Assembly (NCBI GenBank): GCA_007127695.1
Contig: SKYW01000085.1
Coordinates: 1-7,171, forward strand
Direction of reading: 5' to 3'
DNA length: 7,171 nt
Origin: Balneolales bacterium
Lineage (GTDB): Bacteria; Bacteroidota; Rhodothermia; Balneolales; Natronogracilivirgulaceae
Shown: in pieces, positions 1 to 6,831 of the stretch
Layout: each line of letters begins with the position of its first letter
Position numbering within the stretch: position 1 is the stretch's first letter
The notes under the pieces: model-generated
Databases searched by the model: none
The model's input: the letters and a program-made list of their open reading frames with translations, nothing else
What the model was told of the DNA's origin: nothing
Made by a program: the position numbers and the translations under genes

Positions 1-1341
1 ATCACCACCCTGTATGTGATCAAAGGCGGGATCTACAGCGTGGTCGGCACCGAGGTGATCCAGTTCCTGATCATGACGTTCTCCTGTATCGTCATCGGCA
101 TCATCGCCATCATGGCCATCAGTCCGGAACAGGTCTACGCCATTGTGCCCGAGGGATGGGGCGACTTCTTTTTTGGCTGGCGGCTGGACATGGACTGGTC
201 GGGCATCATGAACTCGGTCAATTACCGCATTGAACAGGACGGGTTCGAACTGTTTGGATACGCGCTCATCCTCATGATACTCAAAGGTATCATGGTGAGC
301 ATCGCCGGTCCGGTCCCCAGTTACGACATGCAGCGCGTGCTGGCCACAGGCACCCCGAAAGAGGCCGCCAAGATGAGCGGACTGGTGATCCTGGTCCTCT
401 ATTTCCCACGCTATTTCATGGTCGCCGGCCTCACCGTGCTGGCCATCGTGTTTTTCAGTCCGGAGCTCAAGTCCATGGGGGCCGACATCGACTTCGAGAT
501 GATCCTGCCCTACGCCATCAGCAACTTCGTCCCGATCGGGTTCATGGGAATCCTGCTGGCCGGACTCATTGCCGCGTTCATGTCCACCTTCGCCGCGTTT
601 GTGAATGCTGCTCCTGCGTATATTGTCAATGACATCTACAAAAAATACATCAATCCCGATGCCAGCGACCGTACGTACGTGCGACTGAGCTACGCCGCCT
701 CGCTGACGGTCGTCATTGTCGGCATTCTGTTCGGTTTCGTGGTGGATACGATCCACGCCCTGACGGTATGGATCGTGGGCGGACTGTACGGCGGATACAT
801 CGCGGCCAACCTGCTGAAGTGGATCTGGTGGCGCCTTAACGGTTATGGCTATTTCTGGGGGATGCTGGCCGGTATCGTTGCGGCGCTGACCACCCCGGCG
901 CTGTTCGCAGATCTGACCGCGCTGTTCGCCTTCCCGATCGTGTTCGGTTTCTCGCTCGGTGGGACGATCATCGGTACGCTTCTCACACAGCCGACCGAGT
1001 CGCACGTCCTCAAGAAATTCTACACTGAAGTGCGTCCGTGGGGATGGTGGAAACCGGTCCAGGAGGCGTGCACGGCCGAGAACCCCGCCATCACGCCCAA
1101 CACCGATTTCCGTCGCGACATGTTCAACTGTGCGACCGGCATCGCCTGGCAGATGTCGCTGGTGGTCATGCCCATCTACCTGGTGCTGGGCGAATATCCC
1201 AAAATGGGTGTGAGCATCGCCGTTTTTGTGCTCACGAGTGTCATCCTCAAGTTCAACTGGCTCGACAAGATCGAGGACTATCCGGCCGGCACCGAGCTGA
1301 GTGAGAGAGACATCCGCGGCCGGCTGAAGACGGATGAGTAG
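1..1341 (+). CDS. Sodium:solute symporter (SSS/SLC5 family), 5' end missing
   Basis: Inner-membrane secondary transporter that would couple Na+ entry to uptake of a small solute; the substrate cannot be told. The reading frame is open from base 1, so the N-terminus lies outside the window; 446 codons are visible, against roughly 500-600 residues for whole family members. It is dominated by long hydrophobic segments (about 8-10 visible membrane helices). Counting from base 1, a GPVPSYDMQR loop lies at residues 103-112, and the SSS signature helix at about 186-212 reads LLAGLIAAFMST, then N202 and a closing NDIYKKY. S195/T196 align with the Ser pair that helps form the Na2 sodium site in characterised members such as vSGLT (family knowledge). 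A hydrophilic loop at about 326-370 precedes the last two helices, and the tail is charged. The stop lies 2 bases before the esterase start, suggesting an operon. Family assignment is firm. Confidence 0.92.
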   Translation: MTTLYVIKGGIYSVVGTEVIQFLIMTFSCIVIGIIAIMAISPEQVYAIVPEGWGDFFFGWRLDMDWSGIMNSVNYRIEQDGFELFGYALILMILKGIMVSIAGPVPSYDMQRVLATGTPKEAAKMSGLVILVLYFPRYFMVAGLTVLAIVFFSPELKSMGADIDFEMILPYAISNFVPIGFMGILLAGLIAAFMSTFAAFVNAAPAYIVNDIYKKYINPDASDRTYVRLSYAASLTVVIVGILFGFVVDTIHALTVWIVGGLYGGYIAANLLKWIWWRLNGYGYFWGMLAGIVAALTTPALFADLTALFAFPIVFGFSLGGTIIGTLLTQPTESHVLKKFYTEVRPWGWWKPVQEACTAENPAITPNTDFRRDMFNCATGIAWQMSLVVMPIYLVLGEYPKMGVSIAVFVLTSVILKFNWLDKIEDYPAGTELSERDIRGRLKTDE

Positions 1342-1343
1342 GC

Positions 1344-2828
1344 ATGGCCCGGAATCAACCGAATGAATTTAAAAGCGAAAATGCCATGATCCCGGTTCTG
1401 AAATACATGATTCTCAGGTTGAAGCTGACCATGCCGGCTCTGTTGGTTGGCACCGTTTTATTGCATGCCCAGGCTTTCGCAGCTGGGGCAGATGCACCTG
1501 ATCCCGCGGCATTTGGTGTGCAGTCGGCTGCCGATAAATCAGATCCGACAGTGAAGGTGCTTTTCGATCCCGCTCTGGAGGGCGGAGTGCCCGAGCTGAT
1601 GCTTTTTCCGCACCCCGGAACGGGGCATCCCGTGCCGGTCTGGGTGCGTGCCTATGTGCTGGATGATGACGACCGGCCTGTGATCCGAGCCGAGCAGGTG
1701 CTGACCGTCGACGACACGCTACGATATGTGCTTCCGGTGGAGGAACGCCGCGAGTTTGTGGGTGTGGCGGTTCTGCCGCACCGTGACGCCGCCGATCCCT
1801 GGTTTGAGTTCAGGGCGTTATACCTTGGCGGGGCGCCGGTGCTGGAATATGACGCTGCCGGGGTGACCGTGCCGCCGGATGATTTCCAGGAGTACTGGGA
1901 CGAGGCGCGCGAGCGGTTGGCCGGCATTCCGATCAATCCGCGCATTGAGCCGGTCCCTGATTTCAAATCGGAGACCGGCCGCCTGTACCGCGTAACCCTT
2001 CAGTCATGGGACGATATTGATATTGTTGGATGGTATGTGGTGCCTGTGGAACTGAGTCTGTCCGAAATGGAGTCGGGGTCCGATGCGTCAGACGTTCAGA
2101 GTGGTACCGAGACCGGGACAAGCTCCGTGGATGCAGGGCGGATGCGCTATCCCGCCATTCAGATCATGCCGGGGTGGGGCGCCGAGCAGCCGCCGATGGA
2201 CCGCACGGCGGACGGGTACATCACCTTCTCGCTGAACCCGCGCAGCCACGGCCCGAGCAAGGCCTATTTCGAGACGCCGGTGGCGCATCATATGTGGAAT
2301 ATTGATCGGCCGGAAGAGTATTATTACCGGGCGGCGTACATGGACGGGGTGCGCGGACTTGATTTCCTCAGCGATCGTCCGGAGGTCGATCCGCAGCGCA
2401 TTGCCGTAGAAGGCGGGAGTCAGGGTGGAGCGTTTGCGCTTGCGCTGGCCGGGCTCGATGCGCGCGTGGCGGCCGCGGTGGCCAATGTGCCGTACATATC
2501 CAATATCCCGGATTACATCCGGCTGTCGACCGGCGGATCCGGCGCCAGTTTCCTCCAGCGCATCAAGGATCCGGAGACCGGTGAGGCCGCCGCCCGCTCC
2601 CTGGCCTACATCGATGTCGCCAACCTCGCATACTCCATCAGCGCGCCGACGCAGATCATCGTGGGGGTGCAAGACCGCGTTACGCCGCTGCTCAACGGTG
2701 TGGTCGCCTACAACCGCATCCCGGCAGGCGTGCCGGCCGAATTGCTGCGCGAGTTTACGGCCGGACATGAAATCTCACCTTTCATGCGCGAATCCAACCG
2801 GCGCTGGTACGAGACGCATCTCAGATAG
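1344..2828 (+). CDS. Exported acetylxylan esterase-like alpha/beta hydrolase (AXE1 / cephalosporin-C deacetylase type)
   Basis: Predicted exported serine esterase that would remove acetyl or similar acyl groups from carbohydrates. Numbered from ATG 1344 (494 aa), it has a signal peptide ending near the AFA-AG site at residues 46-48. The stretch before it is long for a signal, so M22 (base 1407), which gives a compact R/K-then-hydrophobic signal, may be the real start; no Shine-Dalgarno decides this. Residues about 60-150 look like a beta-rich N-terminal domain. The hydrolase domain begins near PPDDFQEYWDEA, as in AXE1 proteins. The nucleophile is S359 in GGSQGG, the acid D444 in VGVQDRVTP, and the base H475 in TAGHE; the triad is complete. 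A 28-residue Ser/Gly/Thr/acid-rich insertion (238-265) sits before the PGWG loop. It follows the symporter by 2 bases, so product uptake by that carrier is plausible. The exact ester substrate is unknown. Confidence 0.88.
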   Translation: MARNQPNEFKSENAMIPVLKYMILRLKLTMPALLVGTVLLHAQAFAAGADAPDPAAFGVQSAADKSDPTVKVLFDPALEGGVPELMLFPHPGTGHPVPVWVRAYVLDDDDRPVIRAEQVLTVDDTLRYVLPVEERREFVGVAVLPHRDAADPWFEFRALYLGGAPVLEYDAAGVTVPPDDFQEYWDEARERLAGIPINPRIEPVPDFKSETGRLYRVTLQSWDDIDIVGWYVVPVELSLSEMESGSDASDVQSGTETGTSSVDAGRMRYPAIQIMPGWGAEQPPMDRTADGYITFSLNPRSHGPSKAYFETPVAHHMWNIDRPEEYYYRAAYMDGVRGLDFLSDRPEVDPQRIAVEGGSQGGAFALALAGLDARVAAAVANVPYISNIPDYIRLSTGGSGASFLQRIKDPETGEAAARSLAYIDVANLAYSISAPTQIIVGVQDRVTPLLNGVVAYNRIPAGVPAELLREFTAGHEISPFMRESNRRWYETHLR

Positions 2829-2985
2829 CCACACGATCGATCACTTGTATACTATCGTTTAGTTGTATTTGAAGAACAGTGAAACGTACAGTTGCTGGAT
2901 CAATGGCAGTTCTTTTGGTTGTATCTTTAGTAACATTTCATATTTGATATAAAATGACTATATTATACTTCATATATGAAATGTT
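2829..2985. promoter_or_regulatory. AT-rich intergenic region carrying the hipBA control sequences
   Basis: These 157 bases separate the esterase from hipB and drop sharply in GC (11 of 60 bases at 2941-3000). They hold a 13-bp inverted repeat, two related palindromic boxes and a tentative promoter, listed separately. No convincing terminator for the symporter-esterase operon is visible: the only hairpin is a 5-bp ACGAT/ATCGT pair at 2833-2837 and 2854-2858, too weak to call. TTGTAT recurs near 2845, 2863 and 2919 without clear meaning. Confidence 0.6.
2914..2946 (+). promoter_or_regulatory. Tentative Bacteroidota-type promoter for hipBA
   Basis: TTTG at 2914-2917 is followed, after 21 bases, by CATATTTG at 2939-2946, which differs from the Bacteroidota -7 consensus TAnnTTTG only at the first base. 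The -7 element would lie inside the left operator box, so repressor binding would block it. A sigma70-like reading (TTGATA at 2944-2949, TATACT at 2964-2969) has only a 14-base spacer and is less good. In such AT-rich DNA both matches could be chance. Confidence 0.35.
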
Positions 2986-2986
2986 A
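2931..2986. promoter_or_regulatory. Candidate HipB operator: 13-bp perfect inverted repeat
   Basis: TAACATTTCATAT at 2931-2943 is the exact reverse complement of ATATGAAATGTTA at 2974-2986, with a 30-base spacer. Superimposed on this, TTCATATTTGAT (2937-2948) and the perfect palindrome TTCATATATGAA (2969-2980) match at 10 of 12 positions and start 32 bases apart, about three helical turns, so two repressor dimers could bind the same DNA face. The right arm includes the A of the hipB start codon. HipB-type antitoxins are known to repress their own operon by binding multiple promoter operators; that this is the site here is inferred from position. The sequence is not the E. coli TATCC-N8-GGATA operator. 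Confidence 0.65.
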
Positions 2987-3306
2987 TGAATAAAAAACGC
3001 CCGATACTACTACCCAGACACAGGCGAATGCTCGAGCAATTGGGCGAGCAGTTCAAACTGGCTCGCCTTAGAAGGAAACTGAGTGCTGAACAGGTTTCAG
3101 AACGGGCCGGGATTGGTACAGCAACATTGTGGCGGATCGAGAAGGGAGATCCCGGTGTGGCCGTTGGAAAATATTTCCATGTCCTGGTTGCTCTTGGGTT
3201 GGAATCGGACATTCTGAAATTAGCAGCTGATGACAATCTGGGTAGAAAAATTCAGGATGCCGATCTTACGATGAAAAAGAGAGCCCCTAAAAGAGAAGGG
3301 ATTTAG
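2986..3306 (+). CDS. hipB: HipB-like XRE-family antitoxin / transcriptional regulator
   Basis: Small DNA-binding protein of 106 residues, expected to neutralise the adjacent HipA kinase and repress the shared promoter. A basic N-terminus (NKKRP, then RHRR) leads into one Cro/C1-type helix-turn-helix domain at about residues 17-74. The first helix is LGEQFKLARLRRK, the turn region is SAEQVSERAGIGTATLWRIEKG, and the closing helix is YFHVLVALGL. The WRIEKGDPGV segment is typical of regulators paired with HipA. The basic tail (KKRAPKR) is of unknown role. The ATG overlaps the right arm of the inverted repeat and has no Shine-Dalgarno, so translation probably starts on a short leader. Its stop lies 2 bases before hipA, implying co-transcription. 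GC is much lower than in the esterase upstream. The name follows gene order and domain type, not proven function. Confidence 0.87.
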   Translation: MNKKRPILLPRHRRMLEQLGEQFKLARLRRKLSAEQVSERAGIGTATLWRIEKGDPGVAVGKYFHVLVALGLESDILKLAADDNLGRKIQDADLTMKKRAPKREGI

Positions 3307-3308
3307 GT

Positions 3309-4580
3309 ATGGCATGGCAGGACAGCAAAGTGATCCAGATCTTTTCGCATCCTTCAGATCTCCTGGAGCCCCTGCTGATGGGTACCTTGCGCGCAGATAT
3401 CGTGAGAGGGAAGGAGATCTTTTCCTTTGAGTACGATCCGGGATTTCTGAAATCGGATGCTGTATTTGAGTTAGATCCTGGTCTGAAACTGTATCGAGGG
3501 ACACAGTACTTGCGCGAGGACGAACGCAACTTCGGAATGTTTCTGGACTCTTCACCTGATCGGTGGGGCAGGGTTCTTATGGACAGAAACGAGGCCCTGA
3601 AAGCGACAAAGGAAAAGCGGTCGCCACGGCTCTTGATGGAGTCAGATTATTTGCTCGGGGTTTTTGATGAGTCCAGGATGGGAGCCTTGCGCTTCAAGAC
3701 GGACAAGGATGGATCGTTCAAGAATGATGATCCCCGACAAGCAGTACCACCGATGACATCGTTAAGGGCGCTGGAACGTGCTGTATTTGAGTTCGAACAT
3801 GCTGTTTCACGCGACGATGAACAATACTCTGCCGGGCTTTCCCTGCTCCTCGCACCGGGATCATCACTCGGTGGCGCCAGACCGAAAGCGAGTGTGAAAT
3901 CCGAAACCGGTCATCTTTGGATTGCCAAGTTTCCGAGCAAGAATGACAATGAAGACAGTGGTGCGTGGGAATATCTATTATACCGTCTCGCCTTGAATTG
4001 TCGTATTGTCATGGCGGAATCTTCAGCAGACAGGTTTTTATCAAATAAAACCACATTTTTAACAAAGCGGTTTGACCGGGACGATAAAAACCGAAGAAGA
4101 CATTTCTTTTCTGCTATGACATTGCTTGGCTATCAGGATGGTGCCGATTATCAGTCGGGAGTGAGTTACCTGGAGCTGGTCGAACTGATTCTTTCCCGTG
4201 GGTCAAATGTCAATGATGATCTGGAGCAGTTATGGAGGCGCATAGTCTTCAATATCCTGGTAGGCAATACCGATGACCATCTCAGAAACCACGGTTTCCT
4301 GCTGAAGGATGCCGGACTTGCTTTGAGTCCGGCTTATGACTTGAATCCGAATCCCAAGGGGGTCGGATTACATCTGAATATTGATGAGCAGGACAACCGG
4401 CTGGATACGGAGATTGCCCGAAGCGTTACACATTTCTTCCGCATATCAGCTTCCAGGTCATCGGAAATCATCAGTGAGATGAAAAAAGTCGTATCCCTCT
4501 GGCGATCGGAAGCCGGAAAAATTGGGATGAGCAGTGACGAGATGGAAGTAATGTCATCTGCATTTGACATCAACCGGTAA
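3309..4580 (+). CDS. hipA: HipA-family serine/threonine kinase toxin
   Basis: Full-length HipA-like protein of 423 residues (E. coli HipA has about 440). HipA kinases phosphorylate translation factors such as glutamyl-tRNA synthetase and cause growth arrest or persistence; the target here is unknown. The N-terminal subdomain has GMFLDSSPDRWGR and the DYLLGVFDESRMGALRF block. In the kinase core, the P-loop region is GSSLGGARPK (residues 184-193), where S186 aligns with the S150 autophosphorylation site of E. coli HipA. K207 in WIAKFPS aligns with the ATP-contacting lysine. The catalytic loop is GNTDDHLRN with D322 and N327, and the metal-binding Asp is D344 in SPAYDLN. All key residues are present, so the toxin looks active. 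A purine-rich GAAGGG stretch ends 8 bases before the ATG and could be its ribosome site. The gene is convergent with the FAD oxidoreductase gene and shares hipB's low GC. Confidence 0.92.
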   Translation: MAWQDSKVIQIFSHPSDLLEPLLMGTLRADIVRGKEIFSFEYDPGFLKSDAVFELDPGLKLYRGTQYLREDERNFGMFLDSSPDRWGRVLMDRNEALKATKEKRSPRLLMESDYLLGVFDESRMGALRFKTDKDGSFKNDDPRQAVPPMTSLRALERAVFEFEHAVSRDDEQYSAGLSLLLAPGSSLGGARPKASVKSETGHLWIAKFPSKNDNEDSGAWEYLLYRLALNCRIVMAESSADRFLSNKTTFLTKRFDRDDKNRRRHFFSAMTLLGYQDGADYQSGVSYLELVELILSRGSNVNDDLEQLWRRIVFNILVGNTDDHLRNHGFLLKDAGLALSPAYDLNPNPKGVGLHLNIDEQDNRLDTEIARSVTHFFRISASRSSEIISEMKKVVSLWRSEAGKIGMSSDEMEVMSSAFDINR

Positions 4581-4625
4581 ACCTGCTCCGGATTCGGTTA
4601 TCCGTCAATATTGATCAGCGCTGAT
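4581..4625. terminator. Possible weak bidirectional terminator between convergent genes
   Basis: Only 34 bases separate the hipA stop from the end of the opposing gene. They contain a 5-bp stem CGGAT/ATCCG (4589-4593 with 4600-4604, 6-base loop), then a palindrome TCAATATTGA (4605-4614) and a further palindrome ATCAGCGCTGAT (4614-4625) that overlaps the opposing stop codon. None is followed by a clear T-run, so intrinsic termination is uncertain. Confidence 0.3.
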
Positions 4626-6711
4626 ACCGTTCCGGCACAATCGATACCGGGATGGACTCGAACGGATTGAGCGCCTGGTCCACGATCTGCGCGAACGCTT
4701 TCCGGGTGACCGGGGCATCCGGCTCAAAGCGGCGGCCATCGGTCCAGTGGTCGGTCCAGCCGGCCGCAGCGGCCCAGGCGACGGCCTGTGTCAAGGCGCC
4801 GCCGGCATCCACATCCACAAAAACTGAGGCGCCGTCAGTACCAGGGGTGCCATCTGGACCAGGCGAACCATCAGCACCGGGGGCGCCGTCTTCCGGCTGC
4901 GGGGAGCCGATCATTTCCCAGACGAACAGGACGACATCCCCGCGGGTAGCCAGTCCCTCGCCGTCCCATGCGGCATGGTCGACGGCCAGGTCCGTGGTGG
5001 ACCGTACCAGCGCTTCGCTCACCTGCATGCGCGTCATGGCGCTGTCGGGATAGATCCAGGTCTGGTTGGCCCACAGATAGGGCACGCCGTGGCCCTTGAG
5101 CACGCCGCTCAGGCCGACGCGCTGCAGCGGCTGGAAATGCCAGTCGTCCGGCGTGGTATCGATGAACGGCAGCGCCCAGCAGTCGTTGTCAAGCAAGTGC
5201 TGCTGCAGCTGGCGGACCGACAGCTCGCGCGGCTGCACACCCTGCCGGATGGCCATGGCCGCGGCGGCACCGGCCGCCTGACCGATCGTCATCACCGCGG
5301 GCTGAAGCCGGCTGGAGCCGTTGGCGATGCTGCTCACGGAGATGCTCTTCTCGGCGACCATCAGTCCGTCGGTCTTCTTCGGAATCAGGCTTCCGAACGG
5401 GATGGAAAACGACGGAATGGGCGGAAACGCATCGAAATGCGTCTCGAATTCGTACGGCTCGCGATCACCATCCTCCAGCAGTTCGGCCGGCGGGGAGGGA
5501 TTGAGCTCGCGGTGATGGTCCAGCGGGTAATCGCCAACGCCGATGGCGGTCATGTACAGATCGTTCTGCACGGCGTACGGATCCACCAGCTCGTTCATGG
5601 TGAGCATGGTGAGCCCGTCCAGACGACGCGTCTCGCGATGATACGGCCGGTACGGGAAAAGATCCTCGGTGCTGTATTCGTCATCGGCCAGGCCGAGATT
5701 GTGGAACCCACCCTCGGTCTGGATGAAGTAGATGAACTGGCGCGTACGGTTCTTGGCCTCCTCGTAAAGGATTTTCCGCTCGTGATGGTCCATTTCGATC
5801 ACATTCAGGTAGTAATCGTTGCCAAAAATGGGCCAGTTGATCAGGTATTTGTCATTGGGCAGTTTCGCGTATTCCAGCATCCGGTCGCAATCCACTCCCT
5901 CGAACGTGTCGGGATCGGCGCTGAGCTCCTTGCAGGCGCCGATGAAAATGGAGGGCTGGTAGTTGGGCGGACGCGGGATGGTCATGTCGGCATCCGGACC
6001 GTAATCTTTGAGGATGGCGGTGTAGGTGAGATCCTGGATCATCTCATTGCCGTGGGTCGGGGCAATCTCTTCGCCGGTACGATCGCGCGGATCCAGCCCG
6101 AGGAAATAGTCGGTGCCGGAGCGCGCCATCAGGTCGCCGTACTCGGAGGCATCGATGCTGATTTTGGCCTGCAAGAGCAGCGTGTTACCCTCCATGTCGT
6201 AGAAGGTGGCGCCGCGCACGGTCTGGCCGTCCATCACCATCTCGTCGATATAATATCCGTGGATGCGGGTGATGTTGGGCAGCTCGTCCATCATCTCGTT
6301 GAAAAACCGGTTGCCGATGTGCGGCTCAAAATGGGTATTGCTCACCCATCCGGTCTCCACGGCCTCGGGTCCGCCATAGTAGTCGTAGAGCATTTCGCGG
6401 AACTCGCCCCAGATACCGGAAGGCAGGCGGTGGTTGCCGTCCGTGGCGCTCACACCTGAAGTGGTGAGCATGCCGCCCAGCCAGGGTGAGGACTCGACGA
6501 CCACCACATCCACGCCGTCGCGTGCCGCCTGAATAGCTGCGGTAACACCGCTGGTGCCGCCGCCGTAAATCAGCAGATCGGTGGTGAGGACACGGTCGGG
6601 CGCGTCAAGTTCCGCCCGTTCACAGGCGGTAAGGTGCGTCAGAATGGTAAAAGCAGCGAATAAAAGGACGACAGGAAACAGAACAGAGATACGTGAAGCA
6701 GGATTACGCAT
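4615..6711 (-). CDS. Lipoprotein FAD-dependent oxidoreductase with SLH-like C-terminal repeats
   Basis: Predicted flavoenzyme of the FAD_oxidored group, often found in carbohydrate-use loci and mostly without a known substrate. ATG 6711 (698 aa) is preferred over the in-frame ATG at 6828 because it gives a lipoprotein signal: basic start, hydrophobic core 8-27, and lipobox LTAC with C30 as lipidation site. The dinucleotide fold has GGGTSG at 50-55, acidic E73 after the second strand, and GG at 79-80. DASEYGDL at 187-194 and the C-terminal flavin motif NGSSRLQP followed by GQAAGAAAA (464-485) are typical. After about residue 520 come S-layer-homology-like segments (roughly 528-600 and 629-682, the latter with FVDVD, FEPDAPVTRKAF), split by a Gly-X-Y stretch at 609-629. 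Export and surface or periplasmic attachment are inferred. Very few enzymes of this kind carry such a tail, so its role is open. A candidate operator lies 121 bases upstream. Confidence 0.88.
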   Translation of the reverse strand: MRNPASRISVLFPVVLLFAAFTILTHLTACERAELDAPDRVLTTDLLIYGGGTSGVTAAIQAARDGVDVVVVESSPWLGGMLTTSGVSATDGNHRLPSGIWGEFREMLYDYYGGPEAVETGWVSNTHFEPHIGNRFFNEMMDELPNITRIHGYYIDEMVMDGQTVRGATFYDMEGNTLLLQAKISIDASEYGDLMARSGTDYFLGLDPRDRTGEEIAPTHGNEMIQDLTYTAILKDYGPDADMTIPRPPNYQPSIFIGACKELSADPDTFEGVDCDRMLEYAKLPNDKYLINWPIFGNDYYLNVIEMDHHERKILYEEAKNRTRQFIYFIQTEGGFHNLGLADDEYSTEDLFPYRPYHRETRRLDGLTMLTMNELVDPYAVQNDLYMTAIGVGDYPLDHHRELNPSPPAELLEDGDREPYEFETHFDAFPPIPSFSIPFGSLIPKKTDGLMVAEKSISVSSIANGSSRLQPAVMTIGQAAGAAAAMAIRQGVQPRELSVRQLQQHLLDNDCWALPFIDTTPDDWHFQPLQRVGLSGVLKGHGVPYLWANQTWIYPDSAMTRMQVSEALVRSTTDLAVDHAAWDGEGLATRGDVVLFVWEMIGSPQPEDGAPGADGSPGPDGTPGTDGASVFVDVDAGGALTQAVAWAAAAGWTDHWTDGRRFEPDAPVTRKAFAQIVDQALNPFESIPVSIVPERYQR
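4825..4887 (-). repeat. Collagen-like Gly-X-Y linker built from 18-bp imperfect tandem units
   Basis: Residues 609-629 of the FAD oxidoreductase form seven consecutive Gly-X-Y triplets. Six of them are three hexapeptide copies, GAPGAD, GSPGPD and GTPGTD, matching G-x-P-G-x-D; the last triplet is GAS. In DNA these are three 18-bp units (4834-4851, 4852-4869, 4870-4887); in a comparison of successive 18-base blocks about 13 of 18 bases agreed. The stretch joins two SLH-like segments. Confidence 0.8.
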
Positions 6712-6831
6712 GGTGTTCAATTTTGAAGTTGCGGTTGTGACCGGCAGCAAATGCCGCATGTCGAAAAAAAGGTTGGAACGGATCCCGGATACGATGCGAA
6801 AATGATGCAGAATGGTCCCTGTCCGCATCGG

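Noticed and set aside
2088..2768. Open frame of about 226 codons on the - strand, antisense to the esterase
   Set aside because: It covers the esterase catalytic Ser and Asp region, whose + frame is strongly conserved. The product is Arg/His-rich and unlike any family I know.
2833..2858. Hairpin ACGAT/ATCGT after the esterase as a terminator
   Set aside because: Only five base pairs with a 16-base loop and a short T-run; not better than chance in AT-rich DNA.
2944..2969. Sigma70-type promoter TTGATA ... TATACT for hipBA
   Set aside because: The spacer is 14 bases, well short of the usual 16-18, so it was not listed as the main promoter.
4652..5053. Open frame of 133 codons on the + strand opposite the SLH-like tail
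   Set aside because: Its Pro/Gly/Ser-rich stretch is just the complement of the Gly-X-Y repeat in the real gene.
4975..6459. Long open frame of about 494 codons on the + strand, antisense to the FAD oxidoreductase
   Set aside because: The opposite strand has clear flavoenzyme motifs along its length. The + frame gives a His/Gly/Val-rich product with no recognisable domain, as expected from the complement of a high-GC gene.
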